From Saccharospirillum sp. (lineage in GTDB: Bacteria > Pseudomonadota > Gammaproteobacteria > Pseudomonadales > Natronospirillaceae): 64,000 bases of DNA. The notes beneath the pieces are model-generated. The model was not told the DNA's origin and did not search any database. It saw nothing but the letters and a program-made list of their open reading frames with translations. The position numbers and the translations under genes were made by a program. Below, piece after piece: positions 1-8,185 of the stretch (position 1 is its first letter; every line of letters begins with the position of its first letter). The DNA lies in NCBI GenBank assembly GCA_018402545.1, contig JAGYIL010000001.1, positions 2,542,001 to 2,606,000 on the forward strand, in the 5' to 3' direction.

Positions 1-390
1 GCGCAGGACTTCGAGATCGAACTGAGCGGCCCGCTGGGGCAAGGTGCCGTTCAGATTAGCGGTGAACCGGGCGAAGTGACTCTAACGAAAGGGTCCGATC
101 AGGTGACCCGCAGCACCCTGCGCGAGCTAGCCTACGAAATTACCGAACTGGATCTGCCGCTCGACTACCTGCAATTCTGGGTGCGCGCCAAACCCTACCC
201 GGGCATAGAAGCTACCGTTAACCGGGATACGGAGAACGGGCAAGTACAAAGCATTTCTCAATCGGGCTGGCAAGTGGACTACCCGTTGTACTTCACTGAA
301 ACCGGAGAATCCCTGCCTCGAAGAATTGATTTCGCCCGCAATGGCAGCAGTGGCCGGCTGGTCATCCGTAACTGGGTCAGTGAGCTTTAG
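1..390 (+). CDS. lolB: Outer membrane lipoprotein LolB, C-terminal part (5' end outside window)
   Basis: The reading frame is open from base 1 and ends with TAG at 388-390, so only about 129 C-terminal residues are present. The run LSGPLGQGAVQISGEPGEVTL, followed by a segment ending in LQFWVRAKPYPG, matches the central beta-sheet of LolB. LolB is the outer-membrane receptor that takes lipoproteins from LolA and inserts them into the outer membrane inner leaflet. The ORF-track start at 76 is internal, because the homology runs upstream of it to the window edge. In related bacteria lolB is followed by ispE and prs; here it is followed by a palindromic repeat and a convergent acyltransferase. 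Identity is recognised from sequence pattern only. Confidence 0.85.
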   Translation, partial: AQDFEIELSGPLGQGAVQISGEPGEVTLTKGSDQVTRSTLRELAYEITELDLPLDYLQFWVRAKPYPGIEATVNRDTENGQVQSISQSGWQVDYPLYFTETGESLPRRIDFARNGSSGRLVIRNWVSEL

Positions 391-421
391 AGGCCGCGCC
401 ATAGAAGGCCAGTGACGGTTG

Positions 422-513
422 CCAGATAGGCTTATCCAGGGTGGTCCGCAGCAGGGAGCTGCGGTCCAGGCCCCATGGATGGGTTCACGCCGACCCTGGA
501 TAAGCCTATCTGG
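422..513 (+). repeat. Family A palindromic element, copy A1
   Basis: A 92-bp element with perfect 21-bp terminal inverted arms at 422-442 and 493-513. Inside is a second hairpin (GGTCCGCAGC / GCTGCGGTCC, one mismatch) and a conserved stretch containing CCATGGATGGGTTCACGCCG. The same core recurs at 11967, 18524 and 51130 with different arms. It lies 31 bp after lolB and before the convergent acyltransferase stop, so it could also act as a transcription terminator for both. Confidence 0.85.
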
Positions 514-587
514 TGACCGGCACGGGTTATCGGCAACCTGTCAGCCGCGGCCTCCCAAGCGGGGGCTGCTTCCCCAAACGCCCGTCC

Positions 588-1760
588 CTATTGATCCTTG
601 GTATCGTCAGACTCTGGCGCAGCAGCATCCATTGCTGAGGTAAGTGCCGGCAAGCCCCGCTTCATTTGCACCGCATTCGCATACTGGCGCAGCATATAGG
701 GTTTCAACGTATCCCGCGTTGCCGCTACCCGTTCAGCCAACTTCACTGCATCCGCATTGGTCGGCTCGGTGTGGTCACCATGAAGAGTGGCGTGGGCCCA
801 TTCGTTTGATTCGTACACGCGGTAATGTTTGTGCACCTGGGCATCGATTGCCGCTGCGACTTCGGTGTCTCTTTCATAATCGCCGTTCAGTACTTCACCA
901 AAGGCCAGATGCACCCGACCTTTCCAGCCGGTCATGCCGCGGGCGATGGACTGTACGTCTTCGTGAGCCTTTTTCTTGTAACCGCCCTTGTGCTCCTGGG
1001 CATAAAGCTCTCGCGCCTTGGAAAGATCCAGCGGATCCACTTCATAACTGATGGTCACCGGCACGATGTTCAGTTCGCGAATGTAGCTGGCGTAGTCGCG
1101 GTCTTTGGGTTTGCTCAGGCTGAACATGCCAATGACCGCCGGGTTGGTTTTGTCGTAACCGTCTTTGGCCCGCCCCTCGCGCTGTGCAATCCAGACATTG
1201 GCCTGGTCGACGGTAATGCAGTGGTGAATGTAGCGCGACAGGATCTGTGCTTCTTTCAGTTTGGCTTTCATGCCCTTGACCGAACGCCGCACGATAAAAC
1301 TTTTGTTCAGCCGCATCAGATCGCTGACAAAGGGTTTGCTCAGCAGGTTGTCGCCAATGGCGATGCGCACGGTCTGGAAACCAGCATGGTAGAGCGTCCA
1401 GTTCACCATGGCCGGGTCCATGACGATGTCCCGGTGGTTGGAGACGAAGAGGTAGCCTTTGGTCGGGTCGAGCGACTCCAGCCCCGAGACAGTCAGGTCG
1501 GCGACGCTTTTGTCGAGAATGCGTTTCAGGTAACCGCGCAGCCGGGGTTGAAAATCCTCCACCCGGCGGATGCCGCGAAATTGCCAGGCCAGGCCAAGGC
1601 GAATCAGGGGGCGCAATAGCCAGGGGGTCTTGCGGTTCAAGCCGGGGGCTACCCAGGCACCAATGGCAGCGTGCATTTCCGGGTCGGCCAGCACACGTTT
1701 TAATACGAGCGGTACTTCGTCGTCGTTAAAAGGACGAATGTCGTCAAATTCAGCAGTCAT
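588..1760 (-). CDS. PlsC-like 1-acyl-glycerol-3-phosphate acyltransferase family protein
   Basis: A 390-residue protein with the acyltransferase box SNHRDIVMDP at about residues 107-116 and a downstream FIVRRS segment near 155, as in glycerolipid acyltransferases. Such enzymes transfer acyl groups to lysophosphatidic acid or related acceptors at the inner membrane face. The box has five residues between His and Asp instead of the usual four; the NHRDIV(L/M)D form is known in a subgroup of large soluble-looking homologues. There is no clear transmembrane segment, and the protein is longer than typical PlsC (about 240-260), with extra N- and C-terminal regions. It lies downstream of the TetR gene on the same strand with an 82-bp gap. 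The substrate is not predictable. Confidence 0.75.
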   Translation of the reverse strand: MTAEFDDIRPFNDDEVPLVLKRVLADPEMHAAIGAWVAPGLNRKTPWLLRPLIRLGLAWQFRGIRRVEDFQPRLRGYLKRILDKSVADLTVSGLESLDPTKGYLFVSNHRDIVMDPAMVNWTLYHAGFQTVRIAIGDNLLSKPFVSDLMRLNKSFIVRRSVKGMKAKLKEAQILSRYIHHCITVDQANVWIAQREGRAKDGYDKTNPAVIGMFSLSKPKDRDYASYIRELNIVPVTISYEVDPLDLSKARELYAQEHKGGYKKKAHEDVQSIARGMTGWKGRVHLAFGEVLNGDYERDTEVAAAIDAQVHKHYRVYESNEWAHATLHGDHTEPTNADAVKLAERVAATRDTLKPYMLRQYANAVQMKRGLPALTSAMDAAAPESDDTKDQ

Positions 1761-1842
1761 ACAGCCCTACGAGACCAGTAAAAGGCGGCTACTGTACTCC
1801 AACCCGGCGCTAAAATCAGGCCTGGCGTTCAGAATACAGGCA

Positions 1843-2517
1843 TCAGGCTTCACCGGGCACCTTCAGGCCAATACCCTTGAGAATCACGTGCGTCAGCGTG
1901 CGTTCTGCCGCCTCGAAATCGGCTTCTGTCAGCCCGTCGCTGTCGAGCGCCCATTCGATCTGGGTGGCGAAGTCGGCGTAATGCTGGGTGCTGCCCCAGA
2001 TCATGAACATCAGGTGCAGTGGATCAATCGGGTCGATTTTGCCGGCATCGATCCAGGCTTTAAGCACCTCGGTGCGGCCCAGGGCCCAGTGGTGCATGTC
2101 CTGTGCCAGGTACTTTTTCAGGTGGGGGGCGCCCTGAATCACCTCGATGGCAAAGATCTTCGACGCCAGAGGGTGACTGCGGGAGTAGCGAATTTTTGAT
2201 CGAATGTAGGCGTAGATCGTTTCCGCCGGGTCTTCGTCGGCGGTGGTGGTGTTGAAGGCCTGGTTCCACATACCCAGTATGTCTGACAACACCGCGCCAT
2301 AGAGGCCGATCTTGCTCTGGAAATAATACAGGATATTGGATTTGGGCAGCCCCGCGCGTTCGGCAATGGCATTCAGCGAGGTGCCCTTGAAGCCGTGTTG
2401 CGCGAATTCAATTTCGGCGGCTTCAAGAATGATGGCTTCGTTCTGTTGCCGGATTCGCCCTGCCTTTTCCTTGGTCTGGAACTCTTCTTTCAAGCGTTTC
2501 TGGGCCTGATCGACCAT
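1843..2517 (-). CDS. TetR-family regulator, RutR-like
   Basis: A 224-residue TetR/AcrR regulator. The N-terminal helix-turn-helix includes GTSLNAIAERAGLPKSNILYYF, with the LPK(S/A)N(I/V)LYYF signature of RutR, and the all-helical ligand domain follows. RutR of E. coli binds uracil or thymine and controls pyrimidine and purine catabolic genes. The ORF track begins at a GTG (2532); I prefer ATG at 2517, preceded by GGAA at suitable spacing. It lies 142 bp downstream of guanine deaminase, whose upstream region holds a near-consensus RutR operator (4045-4060), so control of that gene is a strong inference. The ligand is unproven. Confidence 0.85.
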   Translation of the reverse strand: MVDQAQKRLKEEFQTKEKAGRIRQQNEAIILEAAEIEFAQHGFKGTSLNAIAERAGLPKSNILYYFQSKIGLYGAVLSDILGMWNQAFNTTTADEDPAETIYAYIRSKIRYSRSHPLASKIFAIEVIQGAPHLKKYLAQDMHHWALGRTEVLKAWIDAGKIDPIDPLHLMFMIWGSTQHYADFATQIEWALDSDGLTEADFEAAERTLTHVILKGIGLKVPGEA

Positions 2518-2659
2518 GATGACTTCCCGCACTGAGGTGATAGAGAGGGCGAAGCCAGTGGCTGACGACCCGCGCTCGCGCCGGTCTAACCCACTGATTC
2601 CGCGTACATTTCGAGCTTAAGCGGCTTCACAGTTCAATGCAACTGACAGCGGCGGCTGC

Positions 2660-4003
2660 CTAGGCGCTGTAACGGCGCTCTCCGGCCACCCAGGTAGCGC
2701 GCGTCAGACGTTCATCGCCCAGAATCAGGGTCGCGAACAGCGCTTCGTCGAGGGACTCTGCCTGCGCCAGACGCGCGCTGAGATTGGCGCTGCGAGTCGG
2801 GTCGAGCACCACCAGATCCGCCATTTTACCGCTGTCCAGGGTGCCGATTTCAGCCTGCAGATGCAGCGCCCGGGCATTGCCCGTGGTCATCTGGTACCAC
2901 AGCTGGTTGGCCGTCAGTTTGTAACCCTTCAACTGACCGACTTTATAGGCTTCTGCGGCCGAGACCAGTTGCGACAGCGAGGTACCACCGCCGACATCAC
3001 TGGCCAGGCCCAGCACAACGCCTTCCTGCTCTGCCCGGGCGAAATCGAAGAGTCCACTGCCCAGAAAGGTATTGGAGGTCGGGCAAACGGCAATGCGCGT
3101 CTGGTGCTCACGCAGGGCGGTCCATTCGCGGTCAGTCAGGTGCAGTCCGTGTGCCAGCACAGCCCGGTCGTGCAGCAGACCGTAGTGTTCATAGACATCT
3201 ACATAATCTCTGGCCTTCGGAAACAGCGACTGTACCCAACTGACTTCATCCGGGTTTTCCGAGACGTGGGTTTGCATGTACAGCCCGGCGGCCTCTTTGT
3301 GCAAGGCACCGGCACGTTCCAGTTGTGCTTCGGTCGAGGTCGGCGCGAAGCGGGGGGTGATGGCATAGTGCAGGCGGTCGGTGCCGTGCCAGCGCTCAAT
3401 CAGCCGGGCGCTGGCTTCAAACCCGCTGTCGGCTGTGTCGCTGAGGTAAACCGGGCAGTTGCGGTCCATCAGCACCTTGCCGGCAATCAGTGCCATGCCT
3501 CGCTCGCGGGCGGATTCGAACAGGGCATCGGTGCCCGCCTCGTGCACGGTGCCGAACACCATGGCGGTGGTAGTGCCATGCGCCAGCAGTGCATCCAGAA
3601 AGACATCGCTTTGCTGACGGGCGACCAGCGGGTCTTCAAAACGGCGCTCGGCCGGAAAGGTGTAGCGGTTCAGCCAGTCGAGCAATTGCTCGCCCCAGCT
3701 GGCCATCACCGGCATTTGGGCGGCGTGGACATGGGTGTCGATCAAACCGGGCAGAATCCAGGCATCGCCATAGTCTTCAACGCGGGCAAAAGCCTGCTGC
3801 GCCACCGGCAATTCCACGGCAGGTCCCTGCCAGGCAATGCGCCCCCGATGGATCACCAGGGCAGAGTTTGGGCGCTGGCGAATCGTGTCGGGCTCGGGGA
3901 AATCGATGCTGTGACCCAGTAGCAAGGTTGCCTGGGCAAGCTGTTCGGGCGTCAGAGTGGACACATCAAGTGTCGATGAGGTGTTCTGTACGGGGCTGAT
4001 CAT
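2660..4003 (-). CDS. guaD: Guanine deaminase
   Basis: A 447-residue amidohydrolase that converts guanine to xanthine and ammonia in purine salvage and catabolism. Metal-binding and catalytic signatures are visible: DTHVHAAQMP (residues 89-98), a THVSEN motif (His plus catalytic Glu), LAHGLHL, and SDVGGGTS carrying the metal-ligand Asp. CPTSNTFLGSG is typical of the GuaD branch. Length matches the family (430-450). The ATG at 4003 follows a short spacer from a TGACC-AAAA-GGTCA palindrome, suggesting repression by the neighbouring RutR-like protein. No purine permease or xanthine dehydrogenase is adjacent, so the rest of the pathway must be elsewhere. Confidence 0.92.
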   Translation of the reverse strand: MISPVQNTSSTLDVSTLTPEQLAQATLLLGHSIDFPEPDTIRQRPNSALVIHRGRIAWQGPAVELPVAQQAFARVEDYGDAWILPGLIDTHVHAAQMPVMASWGEQLLDWLNRYTFPAERRFEDPLVARQQSDVFLDALLAHGTTTAMVFGTVHEAGTDALFESARERGMALIAGKVLMDRNCPVYLSDTADSGFEASARLIERWHGTDRLHYAITPRFAPTSTEAQLERAGALHKEAAGLYMQTHVSENPDEVSWVQSLFPKARDYVDVYEHYGLLHDRAVLAHGLHLTDREWTALREHQTRIAVCPTSNTFLGSGLFDFARAEQEGVVLGLASDVGGGTSLSQLVSAAEAYKVGQLKGYKLTANQLWYQMTTGNARALHLQAEIGTLDSGKMADLVVLDPTRSANLSARLAQAESLDEALFATLILGDERLTRATWVAGERRYSA

Positions 4004-4044
4004 GGCGAGTCACGGGTAGTTCATACAGGGGGACTGTACCAAAG

Positions 4045-4060
4045 CTGACCAAAAGGTCAA
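4045..4060. promoter_or_regulatory. Predicted RutR-type operator upstream of guaD
   Basis: The sequence cTGACCAAAAGGTCAA matches the published E. coli RutR consensus TTGACCAnnTGGTCAA at all but two positions and is centred about 50 bp upstream of the guaD ATG. A RutR-like gene lies just downstream of guaD. Binding itself is inferred. Confidence 0.65.
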
Positions 4061-4077
4061 CTAGGAGCCTGCCGGAC

Positions 4078-4770
4078 TTAGGGTAGCCACAAGGTGAACA
4101 CGGCCCCGCCATGCTCGGGGTGATTGGTCAGTTTGATGTAGCCTTCGGCGTCTCCCTGGCGATGCAATTGAGCGATCTGCTGGCAGAAATACAACCCGAG
4201 GCCAGTGCTGCCGTTCTGAAAACTGAGTTCACCCTGATTCGGGGTTTCACTCATGAAATTCATCATTTTCGCGGGGTAGCCTTCACCGTTATCTGTGAGG
4301 GTAATGCACAGTCCGCCGTCCGCCATAAAGGCCCGGAAATCGAGCCGGTCTTTGGTGTAGCGAATGCTGTTGGTCAGAATGTTGGCCAGTACGCCTTCGA
4401 TCAGCACCGGGTCGATGACCCAGGCGATGTCCGGGTCTTCCAGTTCAATACCCAGATGAATGCCCAGTGATGCCAGCGTTTGCTGGTAACGGGAGGTCGC
4501 ATCGTGAATAACGTCTTCGATCAGGACCTCATCAAAATCTGGCCGGAAGGTATCGGTGTTCATCCGGTACAGGCCGAGCATGTGCACCAGATCGTTATTG
4601 ATTCGCCCTGCTTCCAGTCGCAGCCGGTTCAATTTCAGGGTACTTTCCGGCTCGCGCTCGTGAATGCTGTCGATGACTTCACGCAGTTCGTTATCGATCA
4701 GGCTGAGGGCATTTTTCACATCATGGACGGTGGCGGCCATGATGGTGTGCATATCAACTGGGTTGCTCAT
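4078..4770 (-). CDS. Soluble sensor histidine kinase
   Basis: A 230-residue protein with only a dimerisation/phosphoacceptor helix and an HATPase domain. The N-terminus TVHDVKNALSLIDNEL places the likely phosphoacceptor at His16 in an H-D-x-K-N box. The ATPase part has the N box (ANILTNSIRYT), the G1 box (DNGEGYP) and the G2 box (GSTGLGLYFC). No transmembrane or input domain is present, so it must be driven by the partner or an unknown interactor. It overlaps the upstream response regulator gene by 17 bp, so translation is probably coupled and the two should form one phosphorelay. The output is unknown. Confidence 0.85.
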   Translation of the reverse strand: MSNPVDMHTIMAATVHDVKNALSLIDNELREVIDSIHEREPESTLKLNRLRLEAGRINNDLVHMLGLYRMNTDTFRPDFDEVLIEDVIHDATSRYQQTLASLGIHLGIELEDPDIAWVIDPVLIEGVLANILTNSIRYTKDRLDFRAFMADGGLCITLTDNGEGYPAKMMNFMSETPNQGELSFQNGSTGLGLYFCQQIAQLHRQGDAEGYIKLTNHPEHGGAVFTLWLP

Positions 4771-6406
4771 GTTTCACCTTGGAATGCAGCGCAATGACTT
4801 TGTCTCGAATGCTGGTATAGCGCTCGTACTGATAGTGGTCGGCAGGCAGATAATCCAACCGGTTGACGATATCGAGGCAGCGATCAAGCTGCGACAGAGA
4901 CACTCGGGTCTGCCCCATCAGCAGCAAACTCGACTGAACGAAATTCAGAATAATGCCCGGATGCCGGGGCGAGAACTTAAGGGCGTCTTCAAACAGTTTG
5001 GTCGCCGCCTGATAATCCTTCTGCTTGTACAATTCGATGCCTTCGGTATTCACCTTGTGGGCATGACGCCGGGCTTCCTGGGTGATGGGTTCGGCCTGTA
5101 ACTGGTTCAGCCGTTTTACAAAGTTACCGGACTCTTTATGATACTGGCGCAATTCCTCGACCAGGGCATCGGCTTCTTTCGACAGCCCTTTTTCATAAAG
5201 AATGTCGACGATATCCAGTGCGCTGTCTTCACCGAGCTCACCCATTTGTTCCCGCGCTGCCGCGGCGATCGATTCCAGAAACACCCGGTCGGTTGATTCC
5301 GCATCGCCTGCATCGGCCAGGTAAGCCCGATAGGCCTTGCTGAACAGTTCAGTATCCGGTTCATCCGGGTATTGTTTGGTCAGTTTCTTCAGCAGTGACT
5401 GGGCATCCTTCTGCAACCGGCGCTTGAGGGCTTCGTCATCCAGGCTTTGCAATTGCGTTCGGGTAGAGCGCAACACATCTTTATAACCACGGGATGATTC
5501 ATGCATGGTGCCATCGGCCAGGCTGACGATTTCCTTGTAGGCCCGGGTGGCAGCAACATGGTCGCCATTGTCGCTCGCCAGTCCGGCGAAAACACGCTGG
5601 CGGGCAATATTACGCGGCGACCGAACCAGTGCCTGTGACAGGGTTTCCTGTGCCTTTTCGGGCTGTTTGATCTGCATTTGCACTTCAGCCAGCAGGTCGT
5701 ACGCCTCGACCATATTGGGCTGCAGCATGATCAGCGTTTTCAGGCCGCGCTCAGCGGCCTCGAGTTTGCCTTCCTGCACGTCGATCCGGTGCCGTTCCAG
5801 CCGTGCCCAGGGTAGGTCCCGCTTGTCGAGCAGGGCTTGCAGAAAATGCGCAGCTTCGGTCAACTGACCCTGGTGGTACAACGCTTCCACATATTTTCGT
5901 TGCGCCCAGCCCCGGTATCTCGGTTTGGTTTCCATAACCTCACGCGCCGCCTTGGCCAGCGCCGGGTAATCTTTTTTATCCAGCGCCTGGTTAATCGGCC
6001 CCAGCGCCGACTGTCTATCCAGCCAGCGGTCCAGCCGGTTCTGGAGGGTATCCATGGCGAAGGGTTTGGCCAGGTAGTCATCGGGCTGAAATTCGAGGGC
6101 GCCCATCACAAAATCGCGCGAGGTCTCGGCGGTGATCATCACAAAGACGGTCTGGTAAGACAACCAGCCCCGGGTGCGCCACTCTTCCAGCAGCTGAGAC
6201 CCGTTTTTGCTTTTTCCGAGATTGTAGTCACAGAGAATGACATCGAACGTCTGATCACGAACGCTTTTGGTTGCCTCTGTTCCATTGGACGCCTCGGAGA
6301 CATGACTGACCCCCAGGGAATTCAGCATGCCCTTGACCGACTTGCGCACGTTGGAAAAATCGTCAATCAGCAAAAACTTTTTGTTCAAAGACTGGTTCAA
6401 TTCCAA
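4754..6406 (-). CDS. Response regulator with C-terminal TPR domain
   Basis: A 550-residue protein. Residues 10-130 are a receiver domain with acidic pair D15-D16 (LLIDD), phosphoacceptor D60 (ILCDYNLG), T92 (MITAE) and K114 (AKPF). From about 140 to 540 helical repeats of TPR character dominate, for example ALDKRDLPWARLERHRIDV and YKQKDYQAATKLFEDALKFSPRHPG. There is no DNA-binding, GGDEF or phosphatase domain, so output is probably a phosphorylation-dependent protein interaction. It is the first gene of an operon with the overlapping histidine kinase. Similar REC-TPR proteins with small HATPase partners occur in marine gammaproteobacteria, but I know of no assigned function. Confidence 0.85.
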   Translation of the reverse strand: MELNQSLNKKFLLIDDFSNVRKSVKGMLNSLGVSHVSEASNGTEATKSVRDQTFDVILCDYNLGKSKNGSQLLEEWRTRGWLSYQTVFVMITAETSRDFVMGALEFQPDDYLAKPFAMDTLQNRLDRWLDRQSALGPINQALDKKDYPALAKAAREVMETKPRYRGWAQRKYVEALYHQGQLTEAAHFLQALLDKRDLPWARLERHRIDVQEGKLEAAERGLKTLIMLQPNMVEAYDLLAEVQMQIKQPEKAQETLSQALVRSPRNIARQRVFAGLASDNGDHVAATRAYKEIVSLADGTMHESSRGYKDVLRSTRTQLQSLDDEALKRRLQKDAQSLLKKLTKQYPDEPDTELFSKAYRAYLADAGDAESTDRVFLESIAAAAREQMGELGEDSALDIVDILYEKGLSKEADALVEELRQYHKESGNFVKRLNQLQAEPITQEARRHAHKVNTEGIELYKQKDYQAATKLFEDALKFSPRHPGIILNFVQSSLLLMGQTRVSLSQLDRCLDIVNRLDYLPADHYQYERYTSIRDKVIALHSKVKHEQPS

Positions 6407-6689
6407 ATCACTGTTTCCTGTCGGTTTCTATTTTGCTCGGAAGCCACGGGTTTCCACCCGACCCCAATCGATTAACGACTCTGTCGTTTTGACCTCTGTT
6501 CAAATACCCCGCTGTTCTCAGGGTAGCCCCAATTTCGCTTTTTTGCCCGGGTCAGACTGCCAGAGCGATGACGTTTGGGGCTATACTGTCACCACTTTCG
6601 GTCAATTAAGTCTTTCGGCCGGGTTTACGCACACCGTTGGCGTCAGCGGCGGTGTAAAACCAACGGATTCACGGCGGAACCGCTGCATT

Positions 6690-8174
6690 ATGACTGTTGC
6701 TGCATTGTCCGAGTACCGGGTTTACACCCGACGACTGTTTACCCCCCTTTTCCGGCTTGGCGTTGGCCTCCTCACTGCCCTGTCGCTGACGACCGCCTTC
6801 GCGGAATCTGATTCGTCCGATTCTACTGATCCGGCAGCGCCTCAATCGACGCAAAGCAACGAACCCGGTGCAGAACCAACCGCACCTTTATCGGCCGATA
6901 ATGCCGACGAAGACACCGCCCTGGCAAAGTTCATTGCCATGGTCGACGCGCAAGATTGGCCCAACGCCCGGGTGATGGCCAGCGAGATTCTTGACCGTTT
7001 CGAGGGCACGCCGCGGTTTGATCTCTACTACGCCCGCGTGCTGATTCAGGAAGGCCGGGCGCAGGAGGCCATTTTCGCACTGGAGCGGGTGCTGTCTTTT
7101 GCACCCGAACGGCACAGGGTGCGGCTCGATCTGGCGCGAGCCTATTTCATCAATAACAATCTGGAACGGAGCCGAACGGAGTTTGAGCGGGTTCGGGCCA
7201 CCAACCCACCGGCCAATGTACGCAATAACATCAACGATTTTCTGGCGCGAATCGATGCTGCCCAGCGGGCCCAGATTCAGCAATTTCAGATGTTTGCCGG
7301 GCTTGATGTGGGGTACGACACCAACATCAACGGCGGCGCAACGCTGGATGAGCCACTGGCCCCCAACCTGCTGGGGCTGACCGATCTGAGCGAATCATCA
7401 AAAGCCATTGACAGCAGTTTTGGGCGTTTTCGACTGGGCAGCACCTGGGTGCGCCCCACTCACCTCCGGGCGGCAAACATCTATAGCCTGCAAGGCTTTA
7501 CCACCCTGTATCCCGGCAACAGTGGCTACAACCAATTGGGCCTGAACGGCCAGTGGCGGTATCAGAGCACCACTGACCGGTCGCGTCAGACGCTGGCCGT
7601 CAATGCCGGTCAGCTTTGGCTGGACAGCACTCCCTGGCAATTCAGTCTGAACCTGAGCGGCGAAGCAACCTACCCGGTTTGGGAGACCGTCTGGCTGGGG
7701 CCGGTAGCATCGACCAATATGGCCTTTGCCCAGCAGGATGGCCGCAGCAACAGTGTTCGGGATGCACTCGGTCTGGTTGCCACCGTGCAGGATGCGCCCC
7801 GCCGTCACCGCGTTAGCAGTCAGTATGTTCAATACAGCCGGGCCGGAACCGATAACGGCTACAGCGAATGGCGCGGGCTGGCACAACGCTATCAGCTCGA
7901 CTGGCGCTGGCCGAACCGGTTGACGTCGACCCTGGTGCTGGAGCACCAGTGGCACCGGTATCAGGCCGATGACCGTCTTTTTGTGGAACAGGGCACGACC
8001 GATAACAAGCGACGCTCTGATCAGCTGTTGTCGTTCGATGCCAGCCTGACCTGGGTTCCCGAGCCCTGGCTGACCAGCCGCAGCGGCCTGCGCTATGACT
8101 GGCTCGACAGCAACATTAATGCCTACAGCCGGGATCAGTGGGTGATTAGCCAGTCCCTGACCCTGACGTTTTAG
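6690..8174 (+). CDS. TPR plus outer-membrane beta-barrel protein, Slam/DUF560-like
   Basis: About 494 residues from ATG 6690; the ORF track extends upstream to 6327, but the signal peptide (RRLFTPLFRLGVGLLTALSLTTAFA) begins only here. After a low-complexity Ser/Asp/Pro linker come TPR-like helices (residues about 65-190, e.g. YYARVLIQEGRAQEAIFALERVLSF). From GLDVGYDTNINGG onward the protein is a string of amphipathic strands ending in SQSLTLTF, the terminal Phe expected of an outer-membrane barrel. This N-terminal TPR plus barrel architecture is that of Slam/DUF560 proteins, the type XI secretion translocons. The next gene starts 11 bp downstream and encodes an exported FecR-domain protein, a plausible client. 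A generic TPR-porin is the alternative. Confidence 0.7.
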   Translation: MTVAALSEYRVYTRRLFTPLFRLGVGLLTALSLTTAFAESDSSDSTDPAAPQSTQSNEPGAEPTAPLSADNADEDTALAKFIAMVDAQDWPNARVMASEILDRFEGTPRFDLYYARVLIQEGRAQEAIFALERVLSFAPERHRVRLDLARAYFINNNLERSRTEFERVRATNPPANVRNNINDFLARIDAAQRAQIQQFQMFAGLDVGYDTNINGGATLDEPLAPNLLGLTDLSESSKAIDSSFGRFRLGSTWVRPTHLRAANIYSLQGFTTLYPGNSGYNQLGLNGQWRYQSTTDRSRQTLAVNAGQLWLDSTPWQFSLNLSGEATYPVWETVWLGPVASTNMAFAQQDGRSNSVRDALGLVATVQDAPRRHRVSSQYVQYSRAGTDNGYSEWRGLAQRYQLDWRWPNRLTSTLVLEHQWHRYQADDRLFVEQGTTDNKRRSDQLLSFDASLTWVPEPWLTSRSGLRYDWLDSNINAYSRDQWVISQSLTLTF

Positions 8175-8185
8175 GAGCCCTGACC

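Noticed and set aside
825-1619. 264-residue plus-strand ORF and similar long antisense ORFs (e.g. 2861-3922, 40363-42000)
   Set aside because: They are shadows on the opposite strand of recognised genes, produced by high-GC codon use, with no family pattern.
6327-6689. N-terminal extension of the TPR-barrel ORF
   Set aside because: It overlaps the divergent response regulator start, and the signal peptide begins at 6690.
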